Assembly: GCA_937916415.1 (NCBI GenBank) | Contig: CALGGH010000163.1 | Span: 1-9,347 of the forward strand | DNA: 9,347 nucleotides | Reading direction: 5' to 3' | From: an uncultured Lachnospiraceae bacterium | Lineage (GTDB): Bacteria > Bacillota > Clostridia > Lachnospirales > Lachnospiraceae | Shown: in pieces, positions 1-6,596 of the stretch | How the letters are laid out: each line of letters opens with the position of its first letter | Position numbering within the stretch: the stretch's first letter is position 1 | Position numbers and translations under genes: made by a program | Notes under the pieces: model-generated | Told to the model about the DNA's origin: nothing | Database searches by the model: none | Seen by the model: the letters and a program-made list of their open reading frames with translations, nothing else

Positions 1-314
1 ATCACATCATCATCAACGCCGAGGGCATCGGACACTCCACCTCGATGGCCAGGAGGATAGAGGCAGCCACGGGCATAGAAACCAGGGCGACCATCCTCGG
101 ATACATGCAGAGGGGCGGATCCCCGACCTGTAAGGACAGGTATTACGCTTCGGTCATGGGAGCTTATGCCACGGACATCCTCTGCGCAGGCAAGACCAAC
201 AGGGTGGTGGGGATCAGGCACGGCGAGTGCCAGGATTTCGACATCGAGGAAGCTCTTGGCATGACCAAGAGCATACCCGAGTATGACTATGAAGTGGCGA
301 GGATACTTAGCTGA
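1..314 (+). CDS. pfkA: 6-phosphofructokinase, C-terminal part (5' end outside window)
   Basis: This is the last ~104 codons of an ATP-dependent 6-phosphofructokinase, the glycolytic enzyme that phosphorylates fructose 6-phosphate to fructose 1,6-bisphosphate in the cytoplasm. The frame is open from base 3 with no start, so the gene is cut by the window edge; the internal ATG at 45 is not the start. Visible family landmarks are the strand ending in INAEGIGH, then ETRATILGYMQRGGSPT, which matches the substrate-binding ETR...QRGGSP segment of bacterial PfkA. The position that is His249 in E. coli PfkA is Tyr here (LGYMQRGG); I believe this is common in Clostridia, so it is not a defect. The stop TGA (312-314) overlaps the ATG of the next gene by one base, suggesting coupled translation. 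Confidence 0.93.
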   Translation, partial: HIIINAEGIGHSTSMARRIEAATGIETRATILGYMQRGGSPTCKDRYYASVMGAYATDILCAGKTNRVVGIRHGECQDFDIEEALGMTKSIPEYDYEVARILS

Positions 315-1096
315 TGATCACGAGTCTGACCAATTCGATAGTCAGGCACGTCACCCTGCTTCAGGCCAGGGAGAAGTCGAGGCGTGAGGAAGGACTGTAC
401 GTCATCGAGGGAGTCAGGATGTACTCCGAGGTTCCGCTGGAGCGGCTGGACGGAGTATACGTCACCGAGGAATTCCTGGGCGGCGTCAGTCAGGAAACTA
501 ATGAGAGGCTGGCGCAGACCGGATATGAACTTGTCACTGAGGAAGTCATGAAAAAAATGTCCGACACGCAGACGCCACAGGGCATTCTCTGCGTGGTCAG
601 GACCGTGAGTCATGAACTGAAGGAGATCCTGGAAGGAGGGTCCCTTTTTTGCATCCTGGACGGGCTGCAGGATCCGGGCAACTTGGGCACGGTGTTTCGC
701 AGCGCGGAGGCAGCAGGCGCATCGGGCGTGATCATGAGCCGCGATACCGTGAGCATCTATAATCCCAAGAGCGTGCGTTCCACCATGGGCACTCTTTTCA
801 GGATGCCGTTCGCGTACGTCGATGACCTGTGCGGTGCCATCGAAGACATGCGCGGACTAGGAGGCATAAGGACCTACGCGTCTGCCCTTGACGGGAGCAG
901 CGCCTATACCGAATTCGACTATTCGGGCCCGACGGCCTTCGTGATAGGCAACGAGGGAGGCGGCGTGACTAAGGCCGTGCGGGATGCGGCGGACGAGCGC
1001 ATATTCATACCCATGGAGGGCGAAGTGGAATCCCTCAATGCCGCCATCGCGGCATCCGTTCTTCTCTACGAATCTCACAGACAAAGAAGCAGATAA
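314..1096 (+). CDS. SpoU/TrmH-family RNA 2'-O-methyltransferase
   Basis: This 260-residue protein is a SPOUT-class methyltransferase that would use S-adenosylmethionine to 2'-O-methylate a ribose in rRNA or tRNA. Residues ~1-100 form the small N-terminal substrate-binding domain (an ITSLTNSIVRHVTLL start, then the EEGLYVIEG strand). Residues ~110-255 form the knotted SpoU domain with its three motifs: DPGNLGTVFRSA (120-131), the SAM-binding FVIGNEGGGV (209-218) and IPM...ESLNAAIAAS (232-248). The length is normal for the RlmB/TrmH/YsgA-like group. The target nucleotide cannot be told from sequence. The start at 314 is supported by GCGAGGA at 297-303 and by the one-base overlap with pfkA. No clear terminator follows. 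Confidence 0.93.
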   Translation: MITSLTNSIVRHVTLLQAREKSRREEGLYVIEGVRMYSEVPLERLDGVYVTEEFLGGVSQETNERLAQTGYELVTEEVMKKMSDTQTPQGILCVVRTVSHELKEILEGGSLFCILDGLQDPGNLGTVFRSAEAAGASGVIMSRDTVSIYNPKSVRSTMGTLFRMPFAYVDDLCGAIEDMRGLGGIRTYASALDGSSAYTEFDYSGPTAFVIGNEGGGVTKAVRDAADERIFIPMEGEVESLNAAIAASVLLYESHRQRSR

Positions 1097-1111
1097 GGCC
1101 CTTTCTGCAAT

Positions 1112-1139
1112 GAATTTCCGTCTGATCAGATAAAATTTC
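1112..1139. repeat. imperfect palindrome in the methyltransferase/hydrolase gap
   Basis: A perfect 10-bp palindrome TCTGATCAGA (1121-1130) is flanked by further complementary GAA/TTC and TT/AA positions, giving an interrupted 28-bp dyad. A T run lies at 1153-1159, too far away for an intrinsic terminator, and the dyad has no natural loop. It sits upstream of the promoter at 1158-1186, so an operator is possible; chance is also possible. Confidence 0.3.
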
Positions 1140-1157
1140 CCATAAAATCGCCTTTTT

Positions 1158-1186
1158 TTGACATTTTAATAATTTGTTGATATTAT
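1158..1186 (+). promoter_or_regulatory. sigma-A-type promoter for the cell wall hydrolase gene
   Basis: A perfect -35 box TTGACA (1158-1163) is separated by exactly 17 bases from a -10 box TATTAT (1181-1186), one base off consensus, in the most AT-rich stretch of this part of the window. The predicted transcript start is near 1193, only ~19 bases before the ATG at 1212. It probably drives the hydrolase gene and possibly the genes through 5198, since no convincing terminator or other strong promoter appears before then. Confidence 0.75.
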
Positions 1187-1211
1187 TGTAATACTTTTGT
1201 AAAAACTTCCG

Positions 1212-2324
1212 ATGAAGCCAGTGATGAAAAATACATTTTTGCGTGTGGGAACGGAAGCCTGCCTGGTCATGCTCGTCTGGATGAACGTCATGACCGCGTC
1301 GGCGGCCGAGAACGGCTCCGTTCCGGATTACCTGAATAGCGTGAGCGCGGGAGTCGCCAACATCGTGGGCACCAACGTCCGGGACACCGAGAAGTCCAGG
1401 CAGGCGATCGACGATCTGGTAAATTATGCCCCTGAGCCTGAACCCGAGGAGGATGAAGAGGAGTCCACCCTGTTCATGGCCAACGTGAACAATTCGGTGA
1501 ACGTGCGCGTGGAACCCAGCGAGGAGGCCGAGAAGGCAGGCCTGCTGTACAAGGACTGCGGCGGCAGGATACTCGAGCGTGGAGAGGAGTGGAGCAGGAT
1601 CCAGTCCGGCGAGCTCGTGGGCTGGGTCAGCAACGATTACGTCCTTTTTGACGAGGAGGCGGAGGCACTGGCCGCAGACGTCGGATTCAAGATACTGACC
1701 GTGGAGACGGATGCGCTCAGGATACGCGAGGAGCCCAGCACTGATTCCAGGATACTGGGCCTCGTGGCCAGCGGTGACGAGCTGGAGGTCGTAAACGACG
1801 AGGATTCGGAATGGATAGAGGTTGCCTATGATGACGAAGACGAAGGATACGTTTCCGCCGATTACGTCAACGTAACCTTTTCGATAGATTCCGGCGAGAC
1901 GCTGGAACAGATAAGGATCAGGGAGGAAGCTGAGGCGGAGGCCAAGCGCAAGGCCCTGCTGCATGCGCAGCAGGCCAAGGTGGATGCCGACGGCGACGAG
2001 ACCAGGCTGCTGGCCGCGCTGATACAGTGTGAAGCCGGCACGGCCAATTATGAAGGCCAGCTGGCGGTGGCCGCGTGCGTCATGAACCGCGTCAGGTCTT
2101 CGGCATATCCGGGCACGATCTATGGCGTGATATATGCTTCGGGACAATTCCCGCCGGCCTTGAATGGTAAGGTCGCAGCGGTGTATAATAATAAAGTGTA
2201 TGATTCGTGTTTCGCGGCAGCAAGGGATGCCCTTGCCGGCAAGACCAACATCGGCACGGCCACTCACTTCAAGAGGGCGGGCCTCCATGACGGCATCGTC
2301 GTGGGAGGCAACGTGTTCTGGTGA
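1212..2324 (+). CDS. secreted cell wall hydrolase, two SH3 domains plus SleB/CwlJ-like (Hydrolase_2) domain
   Basis: This 370-residue exported protein probably cleaves peptidoglycan. Residues 1-32 look like a signal peptide: basic start, hydrophobic core ACLVMLVWMNVM, then TASAA, with likely cleavage after an Ala near 30-32. A spacer leads to an acidic Pro/Glu linker (PEPEPEEDEEE, 74-84). Two bacterial SH3-like repeats follow: ~86-146 (VNVRVEP...GWVSNDYV) and ~158-221 (LRIREEPS...GYVSADYV), expected to bind wall material. A charged helical linker (~228-256, EEAEAEAKRKALL) precedes a SleB/CwlJ-type catalytic domain at ~265-370, with AALIQCEAGTANYEGQLAV, VMNRVRSSAYP and the C-terminal HDGIVVGGNVFW. 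The likely catalytic Glu is E274 by analogy with SleB. Members of this family act in spore germination or in vegetative wall turnover; the sequence does not say which. No good Shine-Dalgarno precedes ATG 1212 or the alternative in-frame ATG at 1224. Confidence 0.9.
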   Translation: MKPVMKNTFLRVGTEACLVMLVWMNVMTASAAENGSVPDYLNSVSAGVANIVGTNVRDTEKSRQAIDDLVNYAPEPEPEEDEEESTLFMANVNNSVNVRVEPSEEAEKAGLLYKDCGGRILERGEEWSRIQSGELVGWVSNDYVLFDEEAEALAADVGFKILTVETDALRIREEPSTDSRILGLVASGDELEVVNDEDSEWIEVAYDDEDEGYVSADYVNVTFSIDSGETLEQIRIREEAEAEAKRKALLHAQQAKVDADGDETRLLAALIQCEAGTANYEGQLAVAACVMNRVRSSAYPGTIYGVIYASGQFPPALNGKVAAVYNNKVYDSCFAAARDALAGKTNIGTATHFKRAGLHDGIVVGGNVFW

Positions 2325-2382
2325 CAGGTCCGGATCGCCCGGAACCGGACATGCGCACACGGATGGGAAAAGGGGTGATCAT

Positions 2383-2829
2383 ATGAATGAAACATACGTA
2401 ATCGTATGGATCATAGCTTTGGTGGTATTCATCCTGGTAGAACTTCTTACCATGGGGCTTACCACCATTTGGTTTGCAGGGGGATCCCTAGTCGGGCTCC
2501 TGCTGGCGGTCGCCGGAGCGCCGGTATGGGTTCAGGTGGTGGCGGCTCTCATAGTGACCATCATCCTGCTGCTCACCACGCGGCCCATAGCGATCAAGTA
2601 TTTCAACAAGGACAGGGTGCGCACCAACGCTGAGAGCCTGATAGGCCACATGGCGGTCGTCATGACGGACATTGACAACCTGCAGGGCGTGGGGCTCGTC
2701 AACGTGGGCGGCCAGGAATGGTCGGCCAGGAGCAGTGACGACGACGTGATCATCCCTGCCGGCAGCGTGGTTGAGATACTGTCGATCAGCGGCGTCAAGC
2801 TCATAGTCCGGAGGGGTGCCGAACAGTAA
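2383..2829 (+). CDS. NfeD-like membrane protein
   Basis: This is a 148-residue integral membrane protein with three predicted hydrophobic helices (~5-25, 28-45, 47-66), followed by a soluble OB-fold-like NfeD domain (~82-145; NAESLIGHMAVV near its start, AGSVVEILSISGVKLIV near its end). NfeD proteins form complexes with SPFH/stomatin proteins, and an SPFH gene follows directly, the QmcA-YbbJ arrangement. The pair is thought to organise membrane microdomains and assist membrane-protein quality control. The frame is open further upstream, but ATG 2383 is the right start: it has the strong ribosome site AAAGGGGTG at 2369-2377, and the upstream part reads through the end of the hydrolase gene. 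The last codons and the stop form the first copy of a tandem repeat (2805-2885). Confidence 0.92.
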   Translation: MNETYVIVWIIALVVFILVELLTMGLTTIWFAGGSLVGLLLAVAGAPVWVQVVAALIVTIILLLTTRPIAIKYFNKDRVRTNAESLIGHMAVVMTDIDNLQGVGLVNVGGQEWSARSSDDDVIIPAGSVVEILSISGVKLIVRRGAEQ

Positions 2830-2885
2830 GGGAGTCCGGGTGGGCGCCCAGTAAGGGAGTCCGGATGGGTGCCGTACAGTAAAGG
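2805..2885 (+). repeat. three-copy tandem repeat spanning the nfeD stop and the SPFH ribosome binding site
   Basis: Three head-to-tail units of 28, 25 and 28 bp lie at 2805-2832, 2833-2857 and 2858-2885. Each begins AGTCCGG, has a GGTGCC or GGCGCC core and ends CAGTAAGGG or CAGTAAAGG. Copy 1 encodes the last residues and stop of the NfeD-like protein. Copy 3 ends in the AAAGGAGG (2881-2888) that serves as the Shine-Dalgarno of the SPFH gene at 2894. The middle unit is 3 bp shorter through loss of bases in its core. The array looks like duplication of the end of the gene. Confidence 0.88.
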
Positions 2886-2893
2886 AGGGAAAA

Positions 2894-3814
2894 ATGGTAG
2901 TAGTAATCGTTTTGCTCGTGCTGGTGGTTGCACTGCTTGCAACCTGCGTCAAGATCGTTCCCCAGGCAAATGCTTTCGTCATAGAGCGTCTGGGAGCATA
3001 TCAGCAGACCTGGCCGGTAGGCCTTCACTTCAAGGTGCCGCTGTTTGACCGCGTGGCCAAGAGGGTGACGCTGAAGGAACAGGTGGTGGACTTCGCTCCG
3101 CAGCCCGTCATTACCAAGGATAACGTCACGATGCGCATAGACACGGTCGTGTTTTATCAGATAACAGATCCTAAGCTTTTTACCTACGGAGTTGAGAATC
3201 CGATCATGGCCATAGAGAACCTGACGGCCACCACCCTGCGTAACATCATTGGCGAGATGGAGCTGGATCAGACGCTCACGAGCCGTGAGATAATTAACAC
3301 CAAGATGAGGTCATCCCTGGACGAGGCAACGGATCCCTGGGGCATCAAGGTAAACCGAGTCGAGCTCAAGAACATCATTCCTCCCGCCGAGATACAGAAT
3401 GCGATGGAGAAACAGATGAAGGCCGAGAGGGAGAGGCGTGAGGCCGTTACCCGTGCGGAGGGCGAAAAGAAGGCGGCCATCCTCGAGGCAGAGGGATTAA
3501 AGGAGAGCGCGATACTCAAGGCTGAGGCGGAGAAGCAGGCCACCGTACTGCAGGCGGAGGCCCAGAAGGAAAAGAAGATCCGCGAGGCTGAAGGTGAGGC
3601 ACAGGCAATACTCAGCATACAGCAGGCCAAGGCTGACGGAATCAGGGTACTGAAGGAAGCAGGAGCCGACGAGGCCGTCATCAAGCTCAAGAGCCTGGAG
3701 GCATTTGAGAAGGTAGCTGACGGACAGGCCACCACGATACTCATGCCCGCGGACCTGCAGGGCATAGCATCCGTGGGAACCGCGCTGGCACAGGCGGCCA
3801 AGACCATTAAGTGA
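2894..3814 (+). CDS. SPFH/band 7 (stomatin-prohibitin, QmcA-type) membrane protein
   Basis: This 306-residue protein is anchored by a single N-terminal hydrophobic segment (2-17). It continues with a classic SPFH/band 7 domain (~18-175: KIVPQANAFVIERLGAY, GLHFKVPLFDRV, the DNVTMRIDTVVFYQITDP stretch and the EMELDQTLTSREIIN stretch). A long Ala/Glu/Lys-rich coiled coil (~170-250, repeats such as AEGEKKAAILEAEG and AEAEKQATVLQAEA) leads to a C-terminal oligomerisation region ending AQAAKTIK. The length matches QmcA/YbbK and its Firmicutes relatives. Such proteins assemble into large membrane cages or scaffolds, often with an NfeD partner, here encoded immediately upstream. Start 2894 is supported by AAAGGAGG with a 5-base spacer, supplied by the last tandem repeat unit. 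A 39-base gap without terminator leads to birA. Confidence 0.95.
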   Translation: MVVVIVLLVLVVALLATCVKIVPQANAFVIERLGAYQQTWPVGLHFKVPLFDRVAKRVTLKEQVVDFAPQPVITKDNVTMRIDTVVFYQITDPKLFTYGVENPIMAIENLTATTLRNIIGEMELDQTLTSREIINTKMRSSLDEATDPWGIKVNRVELKNIIPPAEIQNAMEKQMKAERERREAVTRAEGEKKAAILEAEGLKESAILKAEAEKQATVLQAEAQKEKKIREAEGEAQAILSIQQAKADGIRVLKEAGADEAVIKLKSLEAFEKVADGQATTILMPADLQGIASVGTALAQAAKTIK

Positions 3815-3853
3815 ACGACCAATATCTGAAAGAGAAAACAGGATTCAAGGCAA

Positions 3854-4846
3854 ATGACTGACAAATCTGATCTGCTTGCCCTCCTTCGGGAGGGCAAGTC
3901 TTACATATCGGGTCAGGAACTGAGCGACAGGTTCGGCGTGTCGAGGACGGCCGTATGGAAGGCGGTCAAATCCCTCCGTGACGACGGATATGAGATAGAA
4001 GCCGTATCCAACAAGGGATACCGCCTGATCAGTTCGCCTGACGTGATGTCCGAGTCCGAGATGGCCAGCAGGTTGCGGACCGTGTACGTGGCCCGCGAAC
4101 TGCATTATTATGACAGGGTTGATTCCACCAACGTGGTACTGCGCCGGATGGCCGAGGAAGCGCCGGAGGGAACCCTGGCGGTGGCGGACATGCAGGAGGC
4201 AGGTCGCGGCAGGCGGGGGCGCGGATGGATATCCCCGCCCGGCATCAACATATACATGTCGCTGCTGCTTAAGCCCGAGATGGACCCGTCGGACGCTCCG
4301 ATGATAACCCTGCTGATGGCGCTGGCCGTGGCGGACGCGGTAATTGACGTGACCGGACTGGATGCCCGGATCAAGTGGCCCAACGACGTGGTGACAGGCG
4401 GGCGCAAGATCTGCGGGATACTCACTGAGATGGACATGGAGTCCGACTACATCAGGGACGTCATAGTCGGCGTCGGCATCAACGTGAACCAGACTGACGA
4501 ATCAGCCTTTCCGGAGGAGATAAGGAATACCGCCACGAGCCTCAGAATGTCGGGCGGCAGTGCGGTATGCCGGTCCGAACTGGTGGCCGCGGTGATGAAC
4601 CTCTTTGAAGGTTATTACGAGGAATTTAGGCACAGCGGTGACTTAAGGGGCATCAAGGACGAATATGAAAAGCTGCTCGTCAGCATGGGACTGGAGGTCA
4701 GGGTTCTGGATCCCAAGGGAGAATACTCCGGCACGTCGCGCGGCATCAATGACAGGGGAGAGCTGCTGGTGGAGCTGTCGGACGGGACGCTTCGCGAGGT
4801 GTACGCGGGCGAGGTTTCCGTCAGGGGAATATATGGATACGCGTGA
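3854..4846 (+). CDS. birA: bifunctional biotin-[acetyl-CoA-carboxylase] ligase / biotin repressor
   Basis: This 330-residue cytoplasmic enzyme activates biotin with ATP and transfers it to the carrier lysine of biotin-dependent carboxylases. It also has the DNA-binding domain of repressor-type BirA. Residues ~5-60 are a winged helix-turn-helix (SGQELSDRFGVSRTAVWKAV, then wing SNKGYRLI). Residues ~80-265 are the ligase domain with the nucleotide-binding loop GRGRRGRGW (117-125), KWPNDV (174-179), the catalytic-type Lys in GGRKICGILTEM (K185) and VGVGINVNQ. The last ~50 residues (from ~275) form the small SH3-like BPL_C domain. The start at 3854 has only a weak ribosome site (AGGA at 3840-3843 or AAGG at 3847-3850), but the domain begins right there. 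No biotin operator was recognised in this window, so its targets are elsewhere. Confidence 0.96.
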   Translation: MTDKSDLLALLREGKSYISGQELSDRFGVSRTAVWKAVKSLRDDGYEIEAVSNKGYRLISSPDVMSESEMASRLRTVYVARELHYYDRVDSTNVVLRRMAEEAPEGTLAVADMQEAGRGRRGRGWISPPGINIYMSLLLKPEMDPSDAPMITLLMALAVADAVIDVTGLDARIKWPNDVVTGGRKICGILTEMDMESDYIRDVIVGVGINVNQTDESAFPEEIRNTATSLRMSGGSAVCRSELVAAVMNLFEGYYEEFRHSGDLRGIKDEYEKLLVSMGLEVRVLDPKGEYSGTSRGINDRGELLVELSDGTLREVYAGEVSVRGIYGYA

Positions 4847-4856
4847 TTGAGGACAA

Positions 4857-5198
4857 ATGAGCGAAAGTAAGAGAACTGTCGTGTGCGGCGCGAACGCATA
4901 CGAGCAGAAATATTATTTTAATAAGGATTTTGACAGGATCCCTCCCTCACTGCAGGAGGAACTCAGGATAATATGCGTGCTTTTTACGCAGGATGCAGGA
5001 GGGATATTCACGATAGCCTTTGACGAGGACGGTGAGCTGGTCATGGAGACGCAGGCCGATGAATACGACATCACCTATGACGAGATCACGGCCGGCATGC
5101 TGATAGCGGAGATCAGGCGCAACAGGGCTGAGCTCTTCGAGTCGCTGGCCCTGTTTTACCGGGTCTTCATACTGGGCGAGAATATCGAGGACCTGTGA
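4857..5198 (+). CDS. small conserved protein of unknown function (resembles DUF6145)
   Basis: This 113-residue acidic protein lies 10 bases after the birA stop, with GAGGA (4849-4853) just before its ATG, so it is very likely translated from the birA transcript. It has no signal peptide, membrane helix or known catalytic motif. Visible features are CGANAYEQKYYFN (10-22), an IICVLFTQDAGGIFTIAFDEDGEL core (split here as IICVLFTQDAGG, 38-49, and IFTIAFDEDGEL, 50-61) and a helical C-terminus with IAEIRRNRAELFESLALFY (83-101). I recall this family (DUF6145) between birA and dusB in Lachnospiraceae, but this is memory, not a search. The function is unknown. The conserved neighbourhood hints at a housekeeping role, but no more than that. 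Confidence 0.82.
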   Translation: MSESKRTVVCGANAYEQKYYFNKDFDRIPPSLQEELRIICVLFTQDAGGIFTIAFDEDGELVMETQADEYDITYDEITAGMLIAEIRRNRAELFESLALFYRVFILGENIEDL

Positions 5199-5246
5199 CT
5201 AGTATAACGAATAATAAATAATCAGCTCAATCACTTGATAAATTGC

Positions 5247-5313
5247 TCAGCTACTGCGTTGTCATCAGTCGACGATGCCACCGTACGTCGACTGACGACA
5301 ACGAAGTAGCTGA
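5247..5313. repeat. long near-perfect inverted repeat (28-bp arms) before dusB
   Basis: Left arm 5247-5274 and right arm 5286-5313 are complementary over 28 positions with only two mismatches, separated by an 11-base loop (5275-5285). The left arm starts TCAGCTACTGCG and the right arm ends AGTAGCTGA. The 10-mer CTGACGACAA is repeated at 5292-5301 and 5310-5319. No T run follows (the next bases are CGACAAGATGG), so it is not a standard intrinsic terminator. It could be a REP/MITE-like palindromic element, an RNA hairpin that blocks or processes the transcript between the small gene and dusB, or a protein-binding site. Confidence 0.88.
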
Positions 5314-5350
5314 CGACAAGATGGCGTTTTAAGTAAAGAAGTCATTGAAA

Positions 5351-5359
5351 TGCTACACT
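5351..5359 (+). promoter_or_regulatory. possible extended -10 promoter element before dusB
   Basis: TGCTACACT (5351-5359) fits an extended -10 box (TGnTAnnnT), lying ~26 bases before the dusB ATG. No good -35 box was found at the right distance, so this is tentative. GAGGA at 5366-5370 is the best ribosome site but is an unusually long 14 bases from the ATG. Confidence 0.3.
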
Positions 5360-5384
5360 AGCCCCGAGGAATCGTACGAATACC

Positions 5385-6344
5385 ATGAACATAGGACAAG
5401 TATATCTGAAACACGGATTGATAATGGCTCCGATGGCAGGCATCAGTGACCTGCCATTTCGTCTGCTGTGCGCGGAATTTGGCAGCGAGCTGCAGTGCAT
5501 GGAGATGGTCAGCGCCAAGGCCATCACTTATCACAACCGCAACACGGAATCGCTGCTTGAGATCGATCCGGGTGAGGGGCAGACTTCGCTGCAGCTATTT
5601 GGCAGGGAGCCTGAGGTGATGGCCGAGGCCGTCAGGATGATCTCCGACAGGCCATATGACGTGCTGGACGTCAACATGGGATGCCCGGTGCACAAGATTG
5701 TGAACAACGGTGAGGGCAGCGCACTGATGAAGGAACCCGAACTGGTCGGGCGGATAGTGGAGGCTCTGGTCAGGGCATCCGACAGGCCGGTCACCGTCAA
5801 GATAAGGTCGGGATTTGACCCGGAGCACGTCAATGCTCCACAGATCGCCCGCATAGCACAGGAATCCGGTGCCAGCGCCGTGGCAGTGCATGGCAGGACC
5901 AGGGAGCAGTTCTATGAGGGCAGGGCTGACTGGGACGTGATCAGGCGCGTCGCGGAGGCCGTATCCATCCCGGTGATCGGAAACGGCGACGTGACGAGTG
6001 CCGAGGACTTCCTGAAGATGAAGGAGCAGACCGGATGCGCGGGAGTCATGATCGGCCGCGGGCTCAAGGGCAATCCGTGGCTGATGCGCGACGTGATCCA
6101 TTACCTCGAGACGGGCGATCACGCGGCGGCTCCCACCAATCATGATCAAGAAGAGCTGGTGCTCAGGCACGGCAGGATGCTGATCGAGCATAAGGGTGAG
6201 TACGTGGGGATCCGTGAGATGCGCAAGCACGTGGCGTGGTACACGCAGGGCATGCCGGGTTCCGCCGCCTTCCGCGGCAGGATCAACGAGATGGAGACGT
6301 ACGAACAGCTCGAAGGGGCCGTGCGTGAATTGTTCGAAGGCTGA
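5385..6344 (+). CDS. dusB: tRNA-dihydrouridine synthase (DusB-type)
   Basis: This 319-residue flavoenzyme reduces uridine to dihydrouridine in the tRNA D-loop using FMN and NAD(P)H. The TIM-barrel begins at once with LIMAPMAGISDLPFR (12-26), the FMN-binding start of the family. The catalytic signature DVNMGCPVHKIVNNGEGSAL (95-114) contains the active-site Cys100. VTVKIRSG (137-144) supplies the flavin-binding lysine, AVAVHGRTREQFYEG (166-180) the conserved His/Arg, and IGNGDV (198-203) and GVMIGRG (220-226) the phosphate-binding loops. The last ~80 residues form the helical tRNA-binding domain. The length is normal. ATG 5385 matches the usual family start although its ribosome site is far away. 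The stop runs into the GC-rich repeat array. Confidence 0.96.
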   Translation: MNIGQVYLKHGLIMAPMAGISDLPFRLLCAEFGSELQCMEMVSAKAITYHNRNTESLLEIDPGEGQTSLQLFGREPEVMAEAVRMISDRPYDVLDVNMGCPVHKIVNNGEGSALMKEPELVGRIVEALVRASDRPVTVKIRSGFDPEHVNAPQIARIAQESGASAVAVHGRTREQFYEGRADWDVIRRVAEAVSIPVIGNGDVTSAEDFLKMKEQTGCAGVMIGRGLKGNPWLMRDVIHYLETGDHAAAPTNHDQEELVLRHGRMLIEHKGEYVGIREMRKHVAWYTQGMPGSAAFRGRINEMETYEQLEGAVRELFEG

Positions 6345-6372
6345 CGTGATGCGGAGCCCAAAGCCGATGAAT

Positions 6373-6569
6373 GGGCCGGAGCGGAAGTGCCGTATGGGCC
6401 GGATGCCGGAGGTGCCGGATGAGACGGAGCGGAGGTGCCGGATGAGACGGAGCAGAAGTGCCGTATGGGCCGGAGCGGAAGTGCCTGATGGGCCGGATGC
6501 CGGAGGTGCCGGTGAGCCACGCGTCCGAGGTGCGCAACAGTGAGCCACGCGTCCGAAGTGCGCAATATT
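6373..6569 (+). repeat. GC-rich tandem array of about eight degenerate 23-28 bp units between dusB and greA
   Basis: Consecutive units are at 6373-6395, 6396-6420, 6421-6443, 6444-6466, 6467-6489, 6490-6513, 6514-6541 and 6542-6569. The first six share a GGGCCGGA or GAGACGGA start and a core of GAAGTGCC or GAGGTGCC, ending CGTAT, CGGAT or similar. The last two (28 bp each) begin GAGCCACGCGTCCGA and have a GGTGCGCAA or AGTGCGCAA core. Units 1-2 and 5-6 are near-identical pairs, suggesting a higher-order duplication. Bases 6345-6372 may hold one more decayed unit. All forward and reverse frames through it are low-complexity; I see no convincing protein. The 23-base period is not a multiple of three, which argues against coding. 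Confidence 0.85.
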
Positions 6570-6596
6570 GACATGAAAGTGCATATTATGTATAAT
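6568..6596 (+). promoter_or_regulatory. perfect-consensus sigma-A promoter for greA-lysS
   Basis: TTGACA (6568-6573), a 17-base spacer and TATAAT (6591-6596) match the primary sigma factor consensus at all twelve positions with optimal spacing. The predicted start is near 6603. The -35 box begins in the last two bases of repeat unit 8, and the spacer (AAGTGC at 6577-6582, then ATATT) resembles the end of a repeat unit. A second TATAAT lies at 6607-6612 without a clear -35 partner. Confidence 0.85.

Noticed and set aside
1035..2360. 441-codon reverse-strand ORF opposite the cell wall hydrolase
   Set aside because: It is the shadow of a strongly supported forward gene with a signal peptide and recognisable domains; its own translation shows no domain.
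6196..6543. Forward ORF overlapping the dusB end and the repeat array
   Set aside because: Its sequence is an out-of-frame reading of dusB followed by low-complexity repeat translation, with no ribosome site.
6373..6569. CRISPR array
   Set aside because: Units are directly adjacent and degenerate, with no unique spacers and no cas genes.
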